Source: Thioploca ingrica
GTDB taxonomy: Bacteria; Pseudomonadota; Gammaproteobacteria; Beggiatoales; Beggiatoaceae
Assembly (NCBI GenBank): GCA_000828835.1
Contig: AP014633.1
Location: 3,968,001-4,032,000 of the forward strand
Direction: 5' to 3'
DNA: 64,000 nucleotides
Below, piece after piece: positions 1 to 7,508 of this stretch. The notes below the pieces were generated by a model. It saw nothing but the letters and a program-made list of their open reading frames with translations, did not search any database and had not been told where the DNA came from. Numbering within the stretch: the first letter of the stretch is position 1; every line of letters begins with the position of its first letter. The position numbers were made by a program, and so were the translations under genes.

Positions 1-1447
1 TCGTTTCGGGTTGATTTACCCCTACGAACCACGAATTTACTGCGTGCAATACCAAGAAACCGCTTTCAACTTTGTCTCTCGCTTGATGGAAGATGTCGGA
101 CTATTCTACTTCTTTGAACATCACGAAGATCGCTTGGTGATCATTGACGACATGGTTAGTTACCGGCCTTGTCCTGAAATCGATACCGCTCGGTTTTGGC
201 GCAACCGCAACGAAACCCATCCCGAAGACGTGATCACCCAATGCCAATGGCAACAACAACTGACGACGGGGGAATATGCTATCGACGACTTTAACTTTGA
301 AAAGCTCCAAACCGATTTAAAAGTCGCCATAGAGGCACTCCCCGAACAAAAAAGCACCGACCTGAGAGTCTACGAATATGATGCTGGTTTCAGCAAACTC
401 GATCAGGGTCAAGCCAAAGTCACTCGTCGCATTGAATCCCAAGTCACTGAATACAAACTACTCGAAGGTCAAGGGCATTGTTTTAGCTTTGTTAGCGGCT
501 ACCAATTCACTCTCACCGAACATCCGCGTGAAGATTTCAATATCAACTACGTGTTACGCTGGATTTCCCATTCACTTTCTCTCACGTATTACCAAAACAG
601 TTTTATTGCCTTCCCAGCCGATCTCCGCTTTCGCACCCCGCGAACCACGCCTCGACCCCAAATTGTTAGCACTCAAACCGCGATAGTGACTGGTCCCGCT
701 GGCGACGAGATTTACACCGACAAATATGGTCGCATCAAAGTCCAATTTCACTGGGATCAAGAAGGCAAATATGATGAAAATAGCTCGTGTTGGATTCGAG
801 TCAATCAAGGTTGGGCGGGCAAAGGCTGGGGACATATCGCTATTCCACGCATCGGTCAAGAAGTGATCGTCAATTTTTTAAATGGTAATCCCGACACGCC
901 GCTGGTCACTGGTGCGGTTTACAATGCGTGGCAAACGGTGCCGTATCCGTTGCCGGCGGAGCAGACGAAAAGTACGCTGAAAAGTAATTCGAGTAAAGGT
1001 GGTGGTGGCTTTAATGAGATTCGGTTTGAGGATAAAGCCGGTCAAGAGGAGATTTATACCCATGCCCAGAAAGATCAGAATGAAGTGGTGGAAAATAATA
1101 TGACGACTTTGGTCAAAGCGAATCAAACCGTGACCATACAGAAAAATAAAGCCGAAACGGTGGGGATGAATAAAGCGGAAACCATTGGGATTGCCAAAGC
1201 GTTGACCACCGGAGCGGCTTATCAAGTAACGGTCGGAGCGGTGATGAATACGACTGTGGCACTGAGTCAGTTTGAAGAAGTAGGAGTGGTGAAGAAGGTA
1301 ATTGTAGGGGATAAGTTTGAGTTGATCTGTGGTAAAGGTAAAATCACCGTCGAGAAAAGCGGTAAAGTGACGATTGAGGGGACCGAGTTTTTATTTACGG
1401 CTTCTGGGGATGTCAAAATCAACGGCAAAGTCATTGACTTAAATTAA
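1..1447 (+). CDS. vgrG: VgrG, type VI secretion spike protein (5' truncated)
   Basis: This is the C-terminal ~480 residues of a T6SS VgrG spike. The frame is already open at base 2 (R-F-G-L-I-Y-P...), so the true start lies upstream of the window; the TTG at 11 is not a credible start. The opening part, with motifs EYCVQY-like YCVQYQET and SRLMEDVGLFYFFEH, belongs to the gp27/gp44-like base. The gp5-type OB fold follows (around DKYGRIKVQFHWD, SSCWIRVNQGWAG, GNPDTPLVTGAVYN). The C-terminal 150 residues are the DUF2345-like beta-helix needle, rich in V/T/K repeats and ending KINGKVIDLN. VgrG trimers cap the Hcp tube and carry effectors. The DUF2169 gene starts 4 bases downstream. There is no C-terminal toxin extension, so cargo should bind through adaptors such as the next gene. 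Confidence 0.95.
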   Translation, partial: RFGLIYPYEPRIYCVQYQETAFNFVSRLMEDVGLFYFFEHHEDRLVIIDDMVSYRPCPEIDTARFWRNRNETHPEDVITQCQWQQQLTTGEYAIDDFNFEKLQTDLKVAIEALPEQKSTDLRVYEYDAGFSKLDQGQAKVTRRIESQVTEYKLLEGQGHCFSFVSGYQFTLTEHPREDFNINYVLRWISHSLSLTYYQNSFIAFPADLRFRTPRTTPRPQIVSTQTAIVTGPAGDEIYTDKYGRIKVQFHWDQEGKYDENSSCWIRVNQGWAGKGWGHIAIPRIGQEVIVNFLNGNPDTPLVTGAVYNAWQTVPYPLPAEQTKSTLKSNSSKGGGGFNEIRFEDKAGQEEIYTHAQKDQNEVVENNMTTLVKANQTVTIQKNKAETVGMNKAETIGIAKALTTGAAYQVTVGAVMNTTVALSQFEEVGVVKKVIVGDKFELICGKGKITVEKSGKVTIEGTEFLFTASGDVKINGKVIDLN

Positions 1448-1451
1448 AATT

Positions 1452-2525
1452 ATGTTATTTCGCAACTTTACTCCTTTTCCGCCGCTACAATTTGAAAGCC
1501 GCGATGAGCAACGGCGTGATTTTGGCGTGGTGGTGTTACGCGGCACCTTTGAGATTCGCAACTACCAGCCTCTGTTTCTGGTACAAGAACAAGAACCTTT
1601 AATCATGGCGGATGTTTACCATGGTGAACCGGGGAAATCCAGTTTATGGAAAGAAGGCAATTTAGCGCCTTATAAACCCAAAACCGATATTCATATCAAC
1701 GCCATCGCTCATGCACCCGAGGGTAAACCTTTACCTCAATGGAACGTCGCGGTTAAAGTGGGCAAAATTCAAAAACATTTGTTAGTGATGGGACCGCGCT
1801 ATTGGTATCAAGAACGTGGGTGGCGATTGACTGAACCCCAACCTTGTTTACAAGTGCCCATTCGTTACGAGCAAGCGTATGGTGGAATTTACCAACAAGC
1901 GGTTTATCAAGAAAATCCAGTCGGTTTAGGTTATGTTCCGTCAAAAACGGCTGAGATGACGACCTCAACACCGCTTCCCGCACCCCAAATTATGTCCCCG
2001 GATGATCCGATTACGGAATGGGGAAAAATTTATAAACCCGAAGGATTGGGACCGCTGGCACCGGCTTGGCAGCCGCGCGTGGCTTATGCTGGGACGTTTA
2101 ATGCGGTGTGGGAAAAAACACGATGGCCGGATTTACCGGAAGATTTTCAATTTGATTTTTATAACAGTGCGCATCCCGATTTGATTTATCCTGGATTGGT
2201 GGAAGGCAATGAGACGATTGAGTTGAGGAATCTCAGTGCGACGGAACGTTTGCAATTTAAGTTGCCCGGGTTCACGTTGGGATTGTTGGTGCGCTGGGAA
2301 GATGGAGAGATAGCGCCGATGCCGGTGCGGTTAGATACGATTCATGTGGAGGTGCCGGAGATGAAAGTGTATTTAACTTGGCGGGGAATTTTTCCGGTGG
2401 GGGAGGCGATTCGGGTGTTGGAGGTGCGGATGAGGGGGGGGGAAAGATGGGGGGTAAACAGGATGGAACAGGTGGTCAAGTACCCATTTCTTCAAAGTCA
2501 ACAACACCACAAAAAACAGGAATAA
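1452..2525 (+). CDS. DUF2169 domain protein, T6SS effector adaptor
   Basis: This 357-residue protein is recognised as DUF2169 from its opening (LFRNFTPFPPLQFE, RDFGVVVLRGTFEI) and the central YGG/ENPVG and GFGPLAPAW-like (GLGPLAPAWQPR) motifs. In T6SS clusters, DUF2169 proteins sit beside VgrG and PAAR genes and help load effectors on the spike. It begins 4 bases after vgrG and probably shares its transcript. Oddity: a run of nine G at 2434-2442 and six G at 2449-2454 lie close to the 3' end. Shifting by -1 there leads into a frame that stays open through the downstream gene (to 3145). The 30 residues after the tract (ERWGVNRMEQ... to QHHKKQE) may therefore not be the only C-terminus. Confidence 0.85.
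   Translation: MLFRNFTPFPPLQFESRDEQRRDFGVVVLRGTFEIRNYQPLFLVQEQEPLIMADVYHGEPGKSSLWKEGNLAPYKPKTDIHINAIAHAPEGKPLPQWNVAVKVGKIQKHLLVMGPRYWYQERGWRLTEPQPCLQVPIRYEQAYGGIYQQAVYQENPVGLGYVPSKTAEMTTSTPLPAPQIMSPDDPITEWGKIYKPEGLGPLAPAWQPRVAYAGTFNAVWEKTRWPDLPEDFQFDFYNSAHPDLIYPGLVEGNETIELRNLSATERLQFKLPGFTLGLLVRWEDGEIAPMPVRLDTIHVEVPEMKVYLTWRGIFPVGEAIRVLEVRMRGGERWGVNRMEQVVKYPFLQSQQHHKKQE
2434..2442 (+). other. G9 homopolymer near the end of the DUF2169 gene
   Basis: Nine consecutive G are read as AGG GGG GGG GAA in the DUF2169 frame. The -1 frame is open from before this point to 3145, so slippage or a one-base indel here would fuse DUF2169 to the next protein through a Gly/Ser/Thr-rich linker. The run is visible; any functional slippage is inferred. 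Confidence 0.6.
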
Positions 2526-2527
2526 CC

Positions 2528-3145
2528 GTGACAAGCCTAAAAGAAAGACTTTGTTGTAGTAATAAACCTACACCATTTAATGCTGGAGAACTTTGTAAGG
2601 ATGGATGCTCTTATTATCAAAAACGTCATGATGATTATGTTCTCCGTCACAGTTGTTGTAAATCTAAGTCTTCTCCACCAGATTACTATCTAGATTATGG
2701 GCTAAAGTATTGTGAAAAATTCACTTTGGAAACTTATCCAAAATTATCTCCCGAAGGACAACAATGGTTAAAAAAAGCTCGTTGCAATTTACAAATTATG
2801 ATGGAAAAAGGTCTCCAGAATAAACCAGAATTAGAGTTAAATTCTGAAAAATTTAGAAAATTTGCTTTTAATACCCATCCAAAAGCTTATTTAGATGCGG
2901 GTTTAGCAAACTTAAAAAACCCTAAAGACTGGTTCTACATTTCAACTACGCCTGAATTAAAGGAATGGTTAAAAGCAGAAACTTGGGAACAAGCAAATAA
3001 AGTAGTATCTGTGATTGCTGATAAGAAAATAAAAGACGCATTTGAATATATGGAAGAACAAGCAAAAAATTTCAAAAACTGGACAGAAGAACAAGTAAAG
3101 AATCTCCAAAACTGGTTAAAGAATTTCTTTGATCAAAAAAAGTGA
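2528..3145 (+). CDS. Cys-rich hypothetical protein, candidate T6SS cargo effector
   Basis: This protein of about 205 residues is read from GTG at 2528, just behind the DUF2169 stop, with an AGGA-type ribosome site ~8 bases upstream. The frame is open further back to 2378, but that part is a shadow of DUF2169 unless the G9 tract slips. The first 50 residues carry many Cys (LCCSNK, ELCKDGCSYYQ, RHSCCKSK). A middle domain follows with YGLKYCEKF, LSPEGQQWLKKAR and FAFNTHPKAYLDAGLA. From memory this resembles an uncharacterised domain at the ends of secreted or polymorphic proteins, but no activity is known to me. The C-terminus is an amphipathic helix rich in K, N and W. Position between a DUF2169 adaptor and a membrane protein overlapping by four bases suggests an effector with its immunity gene. 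No catalytic motif was recognised. Confidence 0.6.
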   Translation: MTSLKERLCCSNKPTPFNAGELCKDGCSYYQKRHDDYVLRHSCCKSKSSPPDYYLDYGLKYCEKFTLETYPKLSPEGQQWLKKARCNLQIMMEKGLQNKPELELNSEKFRKFAFNTHPKAYLDAGLANLKNPKDWFYISTTPELKEWLKAETWEQANKVVSVIADKKIKDAFEYMEEQAKNFKNWTEEQVKNLQNWLKNFFDQKK

Positions 3146-4221
3146 AGATGGCTATAAGTGGTTACAAAATATTATTGATAATAATCATCGGTTTGGGTGT
3201 CTTGATAGGAATCGTAAAATATATGGGCAATATTTCATATAAATGGGAAATACTGGGTACATTTGACAATGAAATTTTGAGTCTTGAATTTATTTCGCCT
3301 TCTAAAGGGTGGATGTCGGAACTTTTGATTGATAAAACCGGTGAACCGGAAATGTGGCAAGAATACAAGAAGGGTACCAATCGTATTCAAGTGACTGGAG
3401 ATGGCGGAAAAACATGGAAAATCATTTATGAATCCCCAGGTAGTTTCATAGAACAATTTCAATACATGGATACAACGAGATGGTTACTTGGTGTTAAAAG
3501 TACCTATCAGGAAGGGGAAGGTCGCCCAGATTTTATGTTATACAAAAGTATAGATGAGGGACATCACTGGGAAGCATTTTGTCAACTTCCAGTACCTCAT
3601 TCCATAGAAGGTTTCTACTTTTTTGATGACTATAAAGGTTATGTATGGACCCTAGCAAAACTCTTTGCAACCTCAGACCGAGGTAAAACATGGAATCTAA
3701 TTACCTCCACTGACATGCCTTATAAAACAGGAAAAATATATCGTATCGGGCTAGCAAATTTCTTTTATTTTATTGACAATAATGAAGTAAAGAAAGTTAA
3801 TCCTTGGGAAAATACCAACATTTATCTAACCTTACCCATAGATTTCAAAGCGAAAGACATTTTTGCAAATCCTTTACAATCAAAAGTATACATACTAGGT
3901 CAAACCCCCTCAAGATGGCATCTTTTAGAATACGAAAATGATCAATTAGTTTCTACTGAAGTGGTACCTATTAAGGAGAAGCAATTTGAGTTAGAAGCTT
4001 TTGTTTATGGAAAAAATACTTTTCAAGTAATTGGTTCAACGCTTTCGTTTTTCAAGCCTTATCATTTTTACGTTAAAGATCCAACTGCTTGGCATAAAGA
4101 ATCTCTTTCAGGAAAGAAAAATTTTGAATACTTTGCTTTTTGGGAAAATCATACTTGGGCAGTTAGAATCGCTTTGTTTCAAGGGAATAGAGAATTATTA
4201 CACCGTGAAATCACACAATAG
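3142..4221 (+). CDS. Membrane-anchored YCF48/BNR-repeat protein, candidate immunity protein
   Basis: This 359-residue protein starts at GTG 3142, in a GTGA overlap with the preceding stop; ATG 3148 is an alternative. One N-terminal membrane segment (residues ~8-27: YKILLIIIIGLGVLIGIV) should anchor a periplasmic domain. The rest has recurring beta-propeller blades of the YCF48/BNR type, seen as TGDGGKTWKII, SIDEGHHWEAF and TSDRGKTWNLI with intervening GWM/GYVW strands. Translational coupling to the candidate effector and a periplasmic exposed propeller fit an immunity protein that binds an incoming toxin, but this is inference. YCF48-type propellers also act in photosystem or surface assembly elsewhere. 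Base composition is more AT-rich than vgrG, as expected for swapped cargo genes. Confidence 0.6.
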   Translation: MKMAISGYKILLIIIIGLGVLIGIVKYMGNISYKWEILGTFDNEILSLEFISPSKGWMSELLIDKTGEPEMWQEYKKGTNRIQVTGDGGKTWKIIYESPGSFIEQFQYMDTTRWLLGVKSTYQEGEGRPDFMLYKSIDEGHHWEAFCQLPVPHSIEGFYFFDDYKGYVWTLAKLFATSDRGKTWNLITSTDMPYKTGKIYRIGLANFFYFIDNNEVKKVNPWENTNIYLTLPIDFKAKDIFANPLQSKVYILGQTPSRWHLLEYENDQLVSTEVVPIKEKQFELEAFVYGKNTFQVIGSTLSFFKPYHFYVKDPTAWHKESLSGKKNFEYFAFWENHTWAVRIALFQGNRELLHREITQ

Positions 4222-4233
4222 GAGCACGAGCAA

Positions 4234-4262
4234 GCGTAGGTTGGTAATCCGTTGCCGACATA
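4234..4262. repeat. REP-like repeat, copy 1 (upstream of RAYT)
   Basis: The sequence gcgtaggttggtaatccgtt and onward to cgacat matches the copy at 6057-6085 with two mismatches. Its imperfect self-complementary core (ttggcaatcc/tttgccga type) is the pattern expected of REP elements mobilised by a RAYT. Confidence 0.6.
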
Positions 4263-4330
4263 ACATTGCTCATTCCATGAGGTTTGTGAAGCAAGAGTCG
4301 GAAAGGGGTTGGAAACATTTCACCGTGAAT

Positions 4331-4350
4331 GGCGGGAAAGGATTCCCGCC
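4331..4350. repeat. Short palindrome ggcggga...tcccgcc between genes
   Basis: GGCGGGA and TCCCGCC arms flank a six-base loop (aaggat), directly before the RAYT gene. It may be a second REP type or a weak transcription stop after the immunity gene; it has no following T tract. Confidence 0.5.
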
Positions 4351-4380
4351 CTACATGCTATGATGTGAATAAATGAAAAG

Positions 4381-4902
4381 ATGCCAAATTATCGCCGTTA
4401 TTATTTACCTCATCGACCGGTCTTTGTCACTTTGGTCACTCATGCACGTCAACCGTGGCTGACGACCAATGAGAATATTGCTTGGTTACGCATTTGTTGG
4501 CAACGAGTAAAGACACAACATCCTTTTCGCCATATTGCTCATGTCATTTTGCCGGATCATATACATTGGTTATTTGAACCTACCGGGGAAAGTAATTTTT
4601 CGGCTATCGTTGCCGCATTTAAACGGGATGTGACTTGGTCGTTGAAACGAGCTAATGTCGGCAAAGGATTGCCAACCAACCGATTATGGCAAGCACGATT
4701 TTATGAACACTTGATTCGAGACCAAGAAGATTTGAATCGGCATTTGGATTATATTCATTACAATCCGGTTAAACCTGGTTTAGTTATGCGACCAACTGAT
4801 TATCCTTATTCTTCATTGGTGAGTTGGCAACAACGGGGTTTCTATGATGAACAGTGGGGGGAGCGAGAACCTTTAACAATCCAAACCATGAATTTAGAAT
4901 AA
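4381..4902 (+). CDS. REP-associated tyrosine transposase (Y1_Tnp, RAYT)
   Basis: This 173-residue single-strand-type transposase belongs to the IS200-like Y1 family. It shows the family opening (NYRRYYLPHRPVFVTLVTH), the metal-binding HUH motif (PDHIHWLF), and the C-terminal catalytic Tyr helix (RHLDYIHYNPVKPGL). The family cuts and rejoins REP hairpins at single-stranded DNA. REP-like copies lie on both sides (4234-4262, 4908-4931, 6057-6085). Unusually, the coding sequence itself contains a perfect inverted copy at 4654-4677, read as NVGKGLPTN where relatives have only a short linker before the W-Q-x-x-F-Y-E-H motif. The gene sits between the candidate immunity gene and the PAAR gene on the same strand, so it appears inserted in the T6SS module. 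The length is normal and the catalytic residues are intact. Confidence 0.9.
   Translation: MPNYRRYYLPHRPVFVTLVTHARQPWLTTNENIAWLRICWQRVKTQHPFRHIAHVILPDHIHWLFEPTGESNFSAIVAAFKRDVTWSLKRANVGKGLPTNRLWQARFYEHLIRDQEDLNRHLDYIHYNPVKPGLVMRPTDYPYSSLVSWQQRGFYDEQWGEREPLTIQTMNLE
4654..4677 (-). repeat. REP copy embedded in the RAYT coding sequence
   Basis: All 24 bases are the reverse complement of 6062-6085 (core gtcggcaaaggattgccaac). It adds residues in frame to the transposase without breaking it. Confidence 0.8.
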
Positions 4903-4907
4903 TACGT

Positions 4908-4931
4908 CGGTTAGCAATCCTTTGCCAAAAT
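4908..4931. repeat. REP-like repeat, copy 3 (downstream of RAYT)
   Basis: The core cggttagcaatcctttgcca begins six bases after the RAYT stop and matches the other copies with few changes. Together with 4234-4262 it brackets the transposase in direct orientation. Confidence 0.55.
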
Positions 4932-4961
4932 CCCAAAATCTATAGGAGGAAATCATCTATC

Positions 4962-6053
4962 ATGGCTATTAATGAAGGTGCTCGCAAAGATGGAAAGTTT
5001 ATGGTGGTCTGCATCGCCCCCGATGTTTGTTTAACGCCACCCGTTCCGGTGCCGGTGCCTTATCAAATTGTTGCTTTTTTAGACAATTCGATGAATGTCA
5101 GTCCTAATGTCAGATTTACTTGTAAACCGGCCTTGATGATGAAAAGTCGAGGCATTCAAGTCATTGGTGACGAAGCTGGGTCAGCCGGTGGTGTAAAATC
5201 AGGTGTGAATGTCAACCATTGTCGCCCAGTTGAAGGAACGCATAGTACCACGGTGCGAGTTAATGGCGAATATGTGCTTTATCATGACGGTTACATGTAT
5301 ATGAACTGTGCCGGACCGGAAGGAGCGTATAACACGCTTGGCAAAATTGTTTACTTGGGACCGTCCAGTTCTGCTTCAGTCAGTCCTGATGGTGAGACAC
5401 CCTCGGCCGATCCGCCAGTTACCCCAGAAACACCACAAGAGAAGGAATTTTTGAACAATTTAGGTCAAAGCTTAACCAGCCCGCAAGGATTTATTGGTTT
5501 ATTACAACAAGGACAGCAATTAGCTCAAATGGATTGGAAAAATCCGGGGGCGGTATTGGGAACATTCGGTGGCATGGCGGGGTTAGTCGGGCTAGATCCT
5601 TTGGCCAAAGCCGCTAGTTTGGGTGCACAAGGCTATCAGTTAACCAAAATGGAAGCGATAATGGGCGCAGCGGCTGGTTTGGCTGGTCAGTTTTTAGGAG
5701 GTGGGATGGTACAAATGGCCGGAACTGTTTCGGGAATGAGTTCAACGTTATTACAAACTGGGCAAAATGATTCTCAGTTAACAGCTTTATCTAAAAATAT
5801 TTGGAAACCCAGTATAGCAGTCATAGATACTGAAATGATTCCCATGATGCGTGAAACTGACCCCAAAATAATGCCAGAAACTGAAGCAGAAAAATGGACC
5901 AGCCTTTCAAAAACGATTTGTAGAATTGGAAATCTCAACTTTGATCCGGATTTACCAAAGTTTTTACCGATTGATGAAAAAGGTCAGATTGTAGGTCAAA
6001 TCGGTTTTGAGTTTTCTCCGGAGACTTTAATAGAAAAGCAATTGGCAAAATAG
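4962..6053 (+). CDS. DUF4150 / PAAR-like T6SS tip protein with C-terminal extension
   Basis: The start is ATG 4962, chosen for the strong ribosome site (tataggagga) nine bases upstream; the frame is open further upstream but only over the RAYT end. The product has 363 residues. Residues 1-~140 form the PAAR-like DUF4150 domain: DGKFMVVCIAPDVCLTPP, VPVPYQIVA, SAGGVKSGVN, STTVRVNGEYVLYHD and MNCAGPEG. These proteins sharpen the VgrG spike and may carry toxins. Residues ~140-170 are a Pro/Glu linker. Residues ~175-280 are Gly/Ala-rich hydrophobic helices (GGMAGLVGLDPLAKAA, GAAAGLAGQFLGGG) that could be a membrane-inserting or transmembrane-guided effector region. The last ~80 residues are unrecognised. 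Whether the C-terminal half is a toxin or a carrier domain is undetermined. Confidence 0.85.
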   Translation: MAINEGARKDGKFMVVCIAPDVCLTPPVPVPVPYQIVAFLDNSMNVSPNVRFTCKPALMMKSRGIQVIGDEAGSAGGVKSGVNVNHCRPVEGTHSTTVRVNGEYVLYHDGYMYMNCAGPEGAYNTLGKIVYLGPSSSASVSPDGETPSADPPVTPETPQEKEFLNNLGQSLTSPQGFIGLLQQGQQLAQMDWKNPGAVLGTFGGMAGLVGLDPLAKAASLGAQGYQLTKMEAIMGAAAGLAGQFLGGGMVQMAGTVSGMSSTLLQTGQNDSQLTALSKNIWKPSIAVIDTEMIPMMRETDPKIMPETEAEKWTSLSKTICRIGNLNFDPDLPKFLPIDEKGQIVGQIGFEFSPETLIEKQLAK

Positions 6054-6056
6054 CGA

Positions 6057-6085
6057 GCGTAGGTTGGCAATCCTTTGCCGACATT
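6057..6085. repeat. REP-like repeat, copy 4 (after the PAAR gene)
   Basis: This copy (gcgtaggttggcaatccttt and onward to gacatt) follows the PAAR stop by 4 bases. It is the best match to copy 1 and the exact inverse of the copy inside RAYT. Confidence 0.65.
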
Positions 6086-6159
6086 CGTTATTTGCGAATT
6101 TTCCATAGTTGGTTGGTGGGGAACATTTCTACTCACTGAATTTTAATAGGTTAACCATA

Positions 6160-6272
6160 TATTATTATTTAATAATGACAAATGATAATATCAAAATTAT
6201 AATTTATAATCTAAGAACTACAACTTATTATTTAATAATAACAACTAATAATTTAAAAATTATAATTTTTAA
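6160..6272. repeat. AT-rich degenerate repeats, left of the IS
   Basis: Very AT-rich DNA has recurring units close to aatgacaactaataatt (for example near 6170 and 6230). The same unit recurs on the other side of the insertion element at 7508-7620, so the element entered an existing repeat tract. The 60-residue frame found here is low complexity and is not taken as a gene. Confidence 0.55.
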
Positions 6273-6296
6273 TTTAAGTAAATGCAAATAAATTAT

Positions 6297-6869
6297 TTAA
6301 ATAAATATGAGGGGTGTCTCATCAACTCCCATGAGGGAACAGAATCGTGAGATGGGAAAGGTCTCAAACCACTCCACCACGGCTTGTGCCAGTTCGGTAA
6401 GGCTTGGATAGAACTGGTTTTTAGTCAGTTGTCCTCGCATCACTCGCCAGAGTCGCTCAATGAGATTGAGATGGGGACTATAGGTGGGTAGTGATACCAC
6501 CGACAGGCGGTCACGGTTTTGCTCCCAAAATTTATCTAACTTCGGGGTAGTATGAGCGGAAGCATTGTCCATAACCACCAACCAAAATACGTTAGGGTCG
6601 CTGTCAAGCAACCGTTCTAGATGAGCTCTAACTTCTTGATGGCGTTTACGTTCATGGAGAGTATACCATCCACTACCCTCAGGATAGACCAAACTGCCAA
6701 ACAGAGCATACCAAGGATTGGCGTTACCTGGACTCTCGACCTTGGGTTGATGACCCTTTGAAACGTAGCTGAACCCGACCTCTGGGCACCAGTGGAGATC
6801 GGTACTATCAAAGAAACACCAATTTAGCCCGTTTCGGCGGTGCTTCAAGGTCGGGGTTTGAGGAATCAT
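6297..6869 (-). pseudogene. IS630 transposase, DDE catalytic half
   Basis: These 190 residues carry the DDE_3 integrase-like catalytic core: FFDSTDLHW (first Asp), VVMDNASAHTT (second Asp) and SPHLNLIERLWR (Glu). The half is in the same frame as the DNA-binding half upstream, separated from it by one TGA at 6876-6878. The ATG at 6867-6869 is the next Met after that stop, so it need not be a real start. Family members are normally one ~340-residue protein or one joined by frameshifting. All catalytic residues are present, but an element split this way is probably inactive unless recoding joins the halves. Confidence 0.8.
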
Positions 6870-6875
6870 GGCTAT

Positions 6876-7409
6876 TCAAGGTAACCTTCGCGGGCTTTTT
6901 TTTAAGGTGTCAAGGCGGTCTCTTTTGACCGTGTACAACGGGTCGGGAGAGGTGACTTTGAGTCGGCCACGATTCCAGCGTATCCCATGACGCTTCAGAT
7001 GGGCCGCGACGGCCTGCCGAGTTACCATGATACCATGGTAGCGATGTAAGTAGGTTACTAGGAGTTCTTGGTTCCAGTTCCGAACGGCCGTTTCTAACCG
7101 CACCAATTGAGAGGGACTTTGACCCAATAACTCTTCCCATTGAGTACGGGTCAAGGGAATTTGAGGTGGTGCCCCAGAACTCGACTGGCGTTGAAGTCCC
7201 TCTATACCATTGTGGTTGTAACGTTTAATATAATCTCGAATGGTAGCGGCACATCGCCCAAATAGGTCGCTCAATTCGGTAACTGATTTGCCTTTTGAGG
7301 ACAATTGAATTATATGTAAGCGTTGATACCAACGAACATTTTGGCTCTGCTTGAGAGCTTTTACTATTCGTTCACTCTCTTTGGGACTACTGACATGAGC
7401 ATATAACAT
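6876..7409 (-). pseudogene. IS630 transposase, DNA-binding half
   Basis: These 177 residues hold a helix-turn-helix (GKSVTELSDLFGRCAATIRDYIKRYNHNGIEGL) and a winged-helix part (YLHRYHGIMVTRQAVAAHLKRHGI), as in IS630 transposase N-termini. The reading frame ends at TGA 6876-6878, shortly after a run of eight A (minus strand; plus 6896-6903). Read one base forward after the run, the sequence gives KAREGYLE, which looks more like the family than the in-frame SPRRLP, but then meets TAG. This points to a frameshift at the homopolymer plus further damage, rather than one clean stop. Confidence 0.8.
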
Positions 7410-7508
7410 TGTTCCTTTACTCTTCGTGGAGATATTGTCATTTTCCAGAGAACAGATATATATGAATATGGTTAAAAAGTCAAAAAAATTTATTTGCAGT
7501 TACTTAAA

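Larger units (their letters stand above)
6273..7508 (-). mobile_element. IS630-family insertion element with ~25-bp inverted ends
   Basis: This element of ~1.24 kb encodes an IS630-type transposase on the minus strand. The ends are inverted repeats: 6273-6298 reads tttaagtaaatgcaaataaa and onward, and the reverse complement of 7483-7508 reads tttaagtaactgcaaataaa and onward, with two mismatches over ~25 bases. I could not fix the expected TA target duplication because the flanks are AT-rich repeats. Confidence 0.8.

Noticed and set aside
2378-2527. Upstream extension of the Cys-rich effector frame
   Set aside because: It overlaps DUF2169 and reads as a Gly-rich shadow; GTG 2528 directly after the DUF2169 stop has a ribosome site. 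It is kept only as the route for a possible frameshift fusion.
4854-4961. Longer start for the PAAR-like gene
   Set aside because: The region covers the end of RAYT and a REP; the strong ribosome site belongs to ATG 4962.
6109-6291. 60-residue Ile/Asn-rich frame
   Set aside because: It is low complexity, lies in AT-rich repeats and runs into the IS inverted end.
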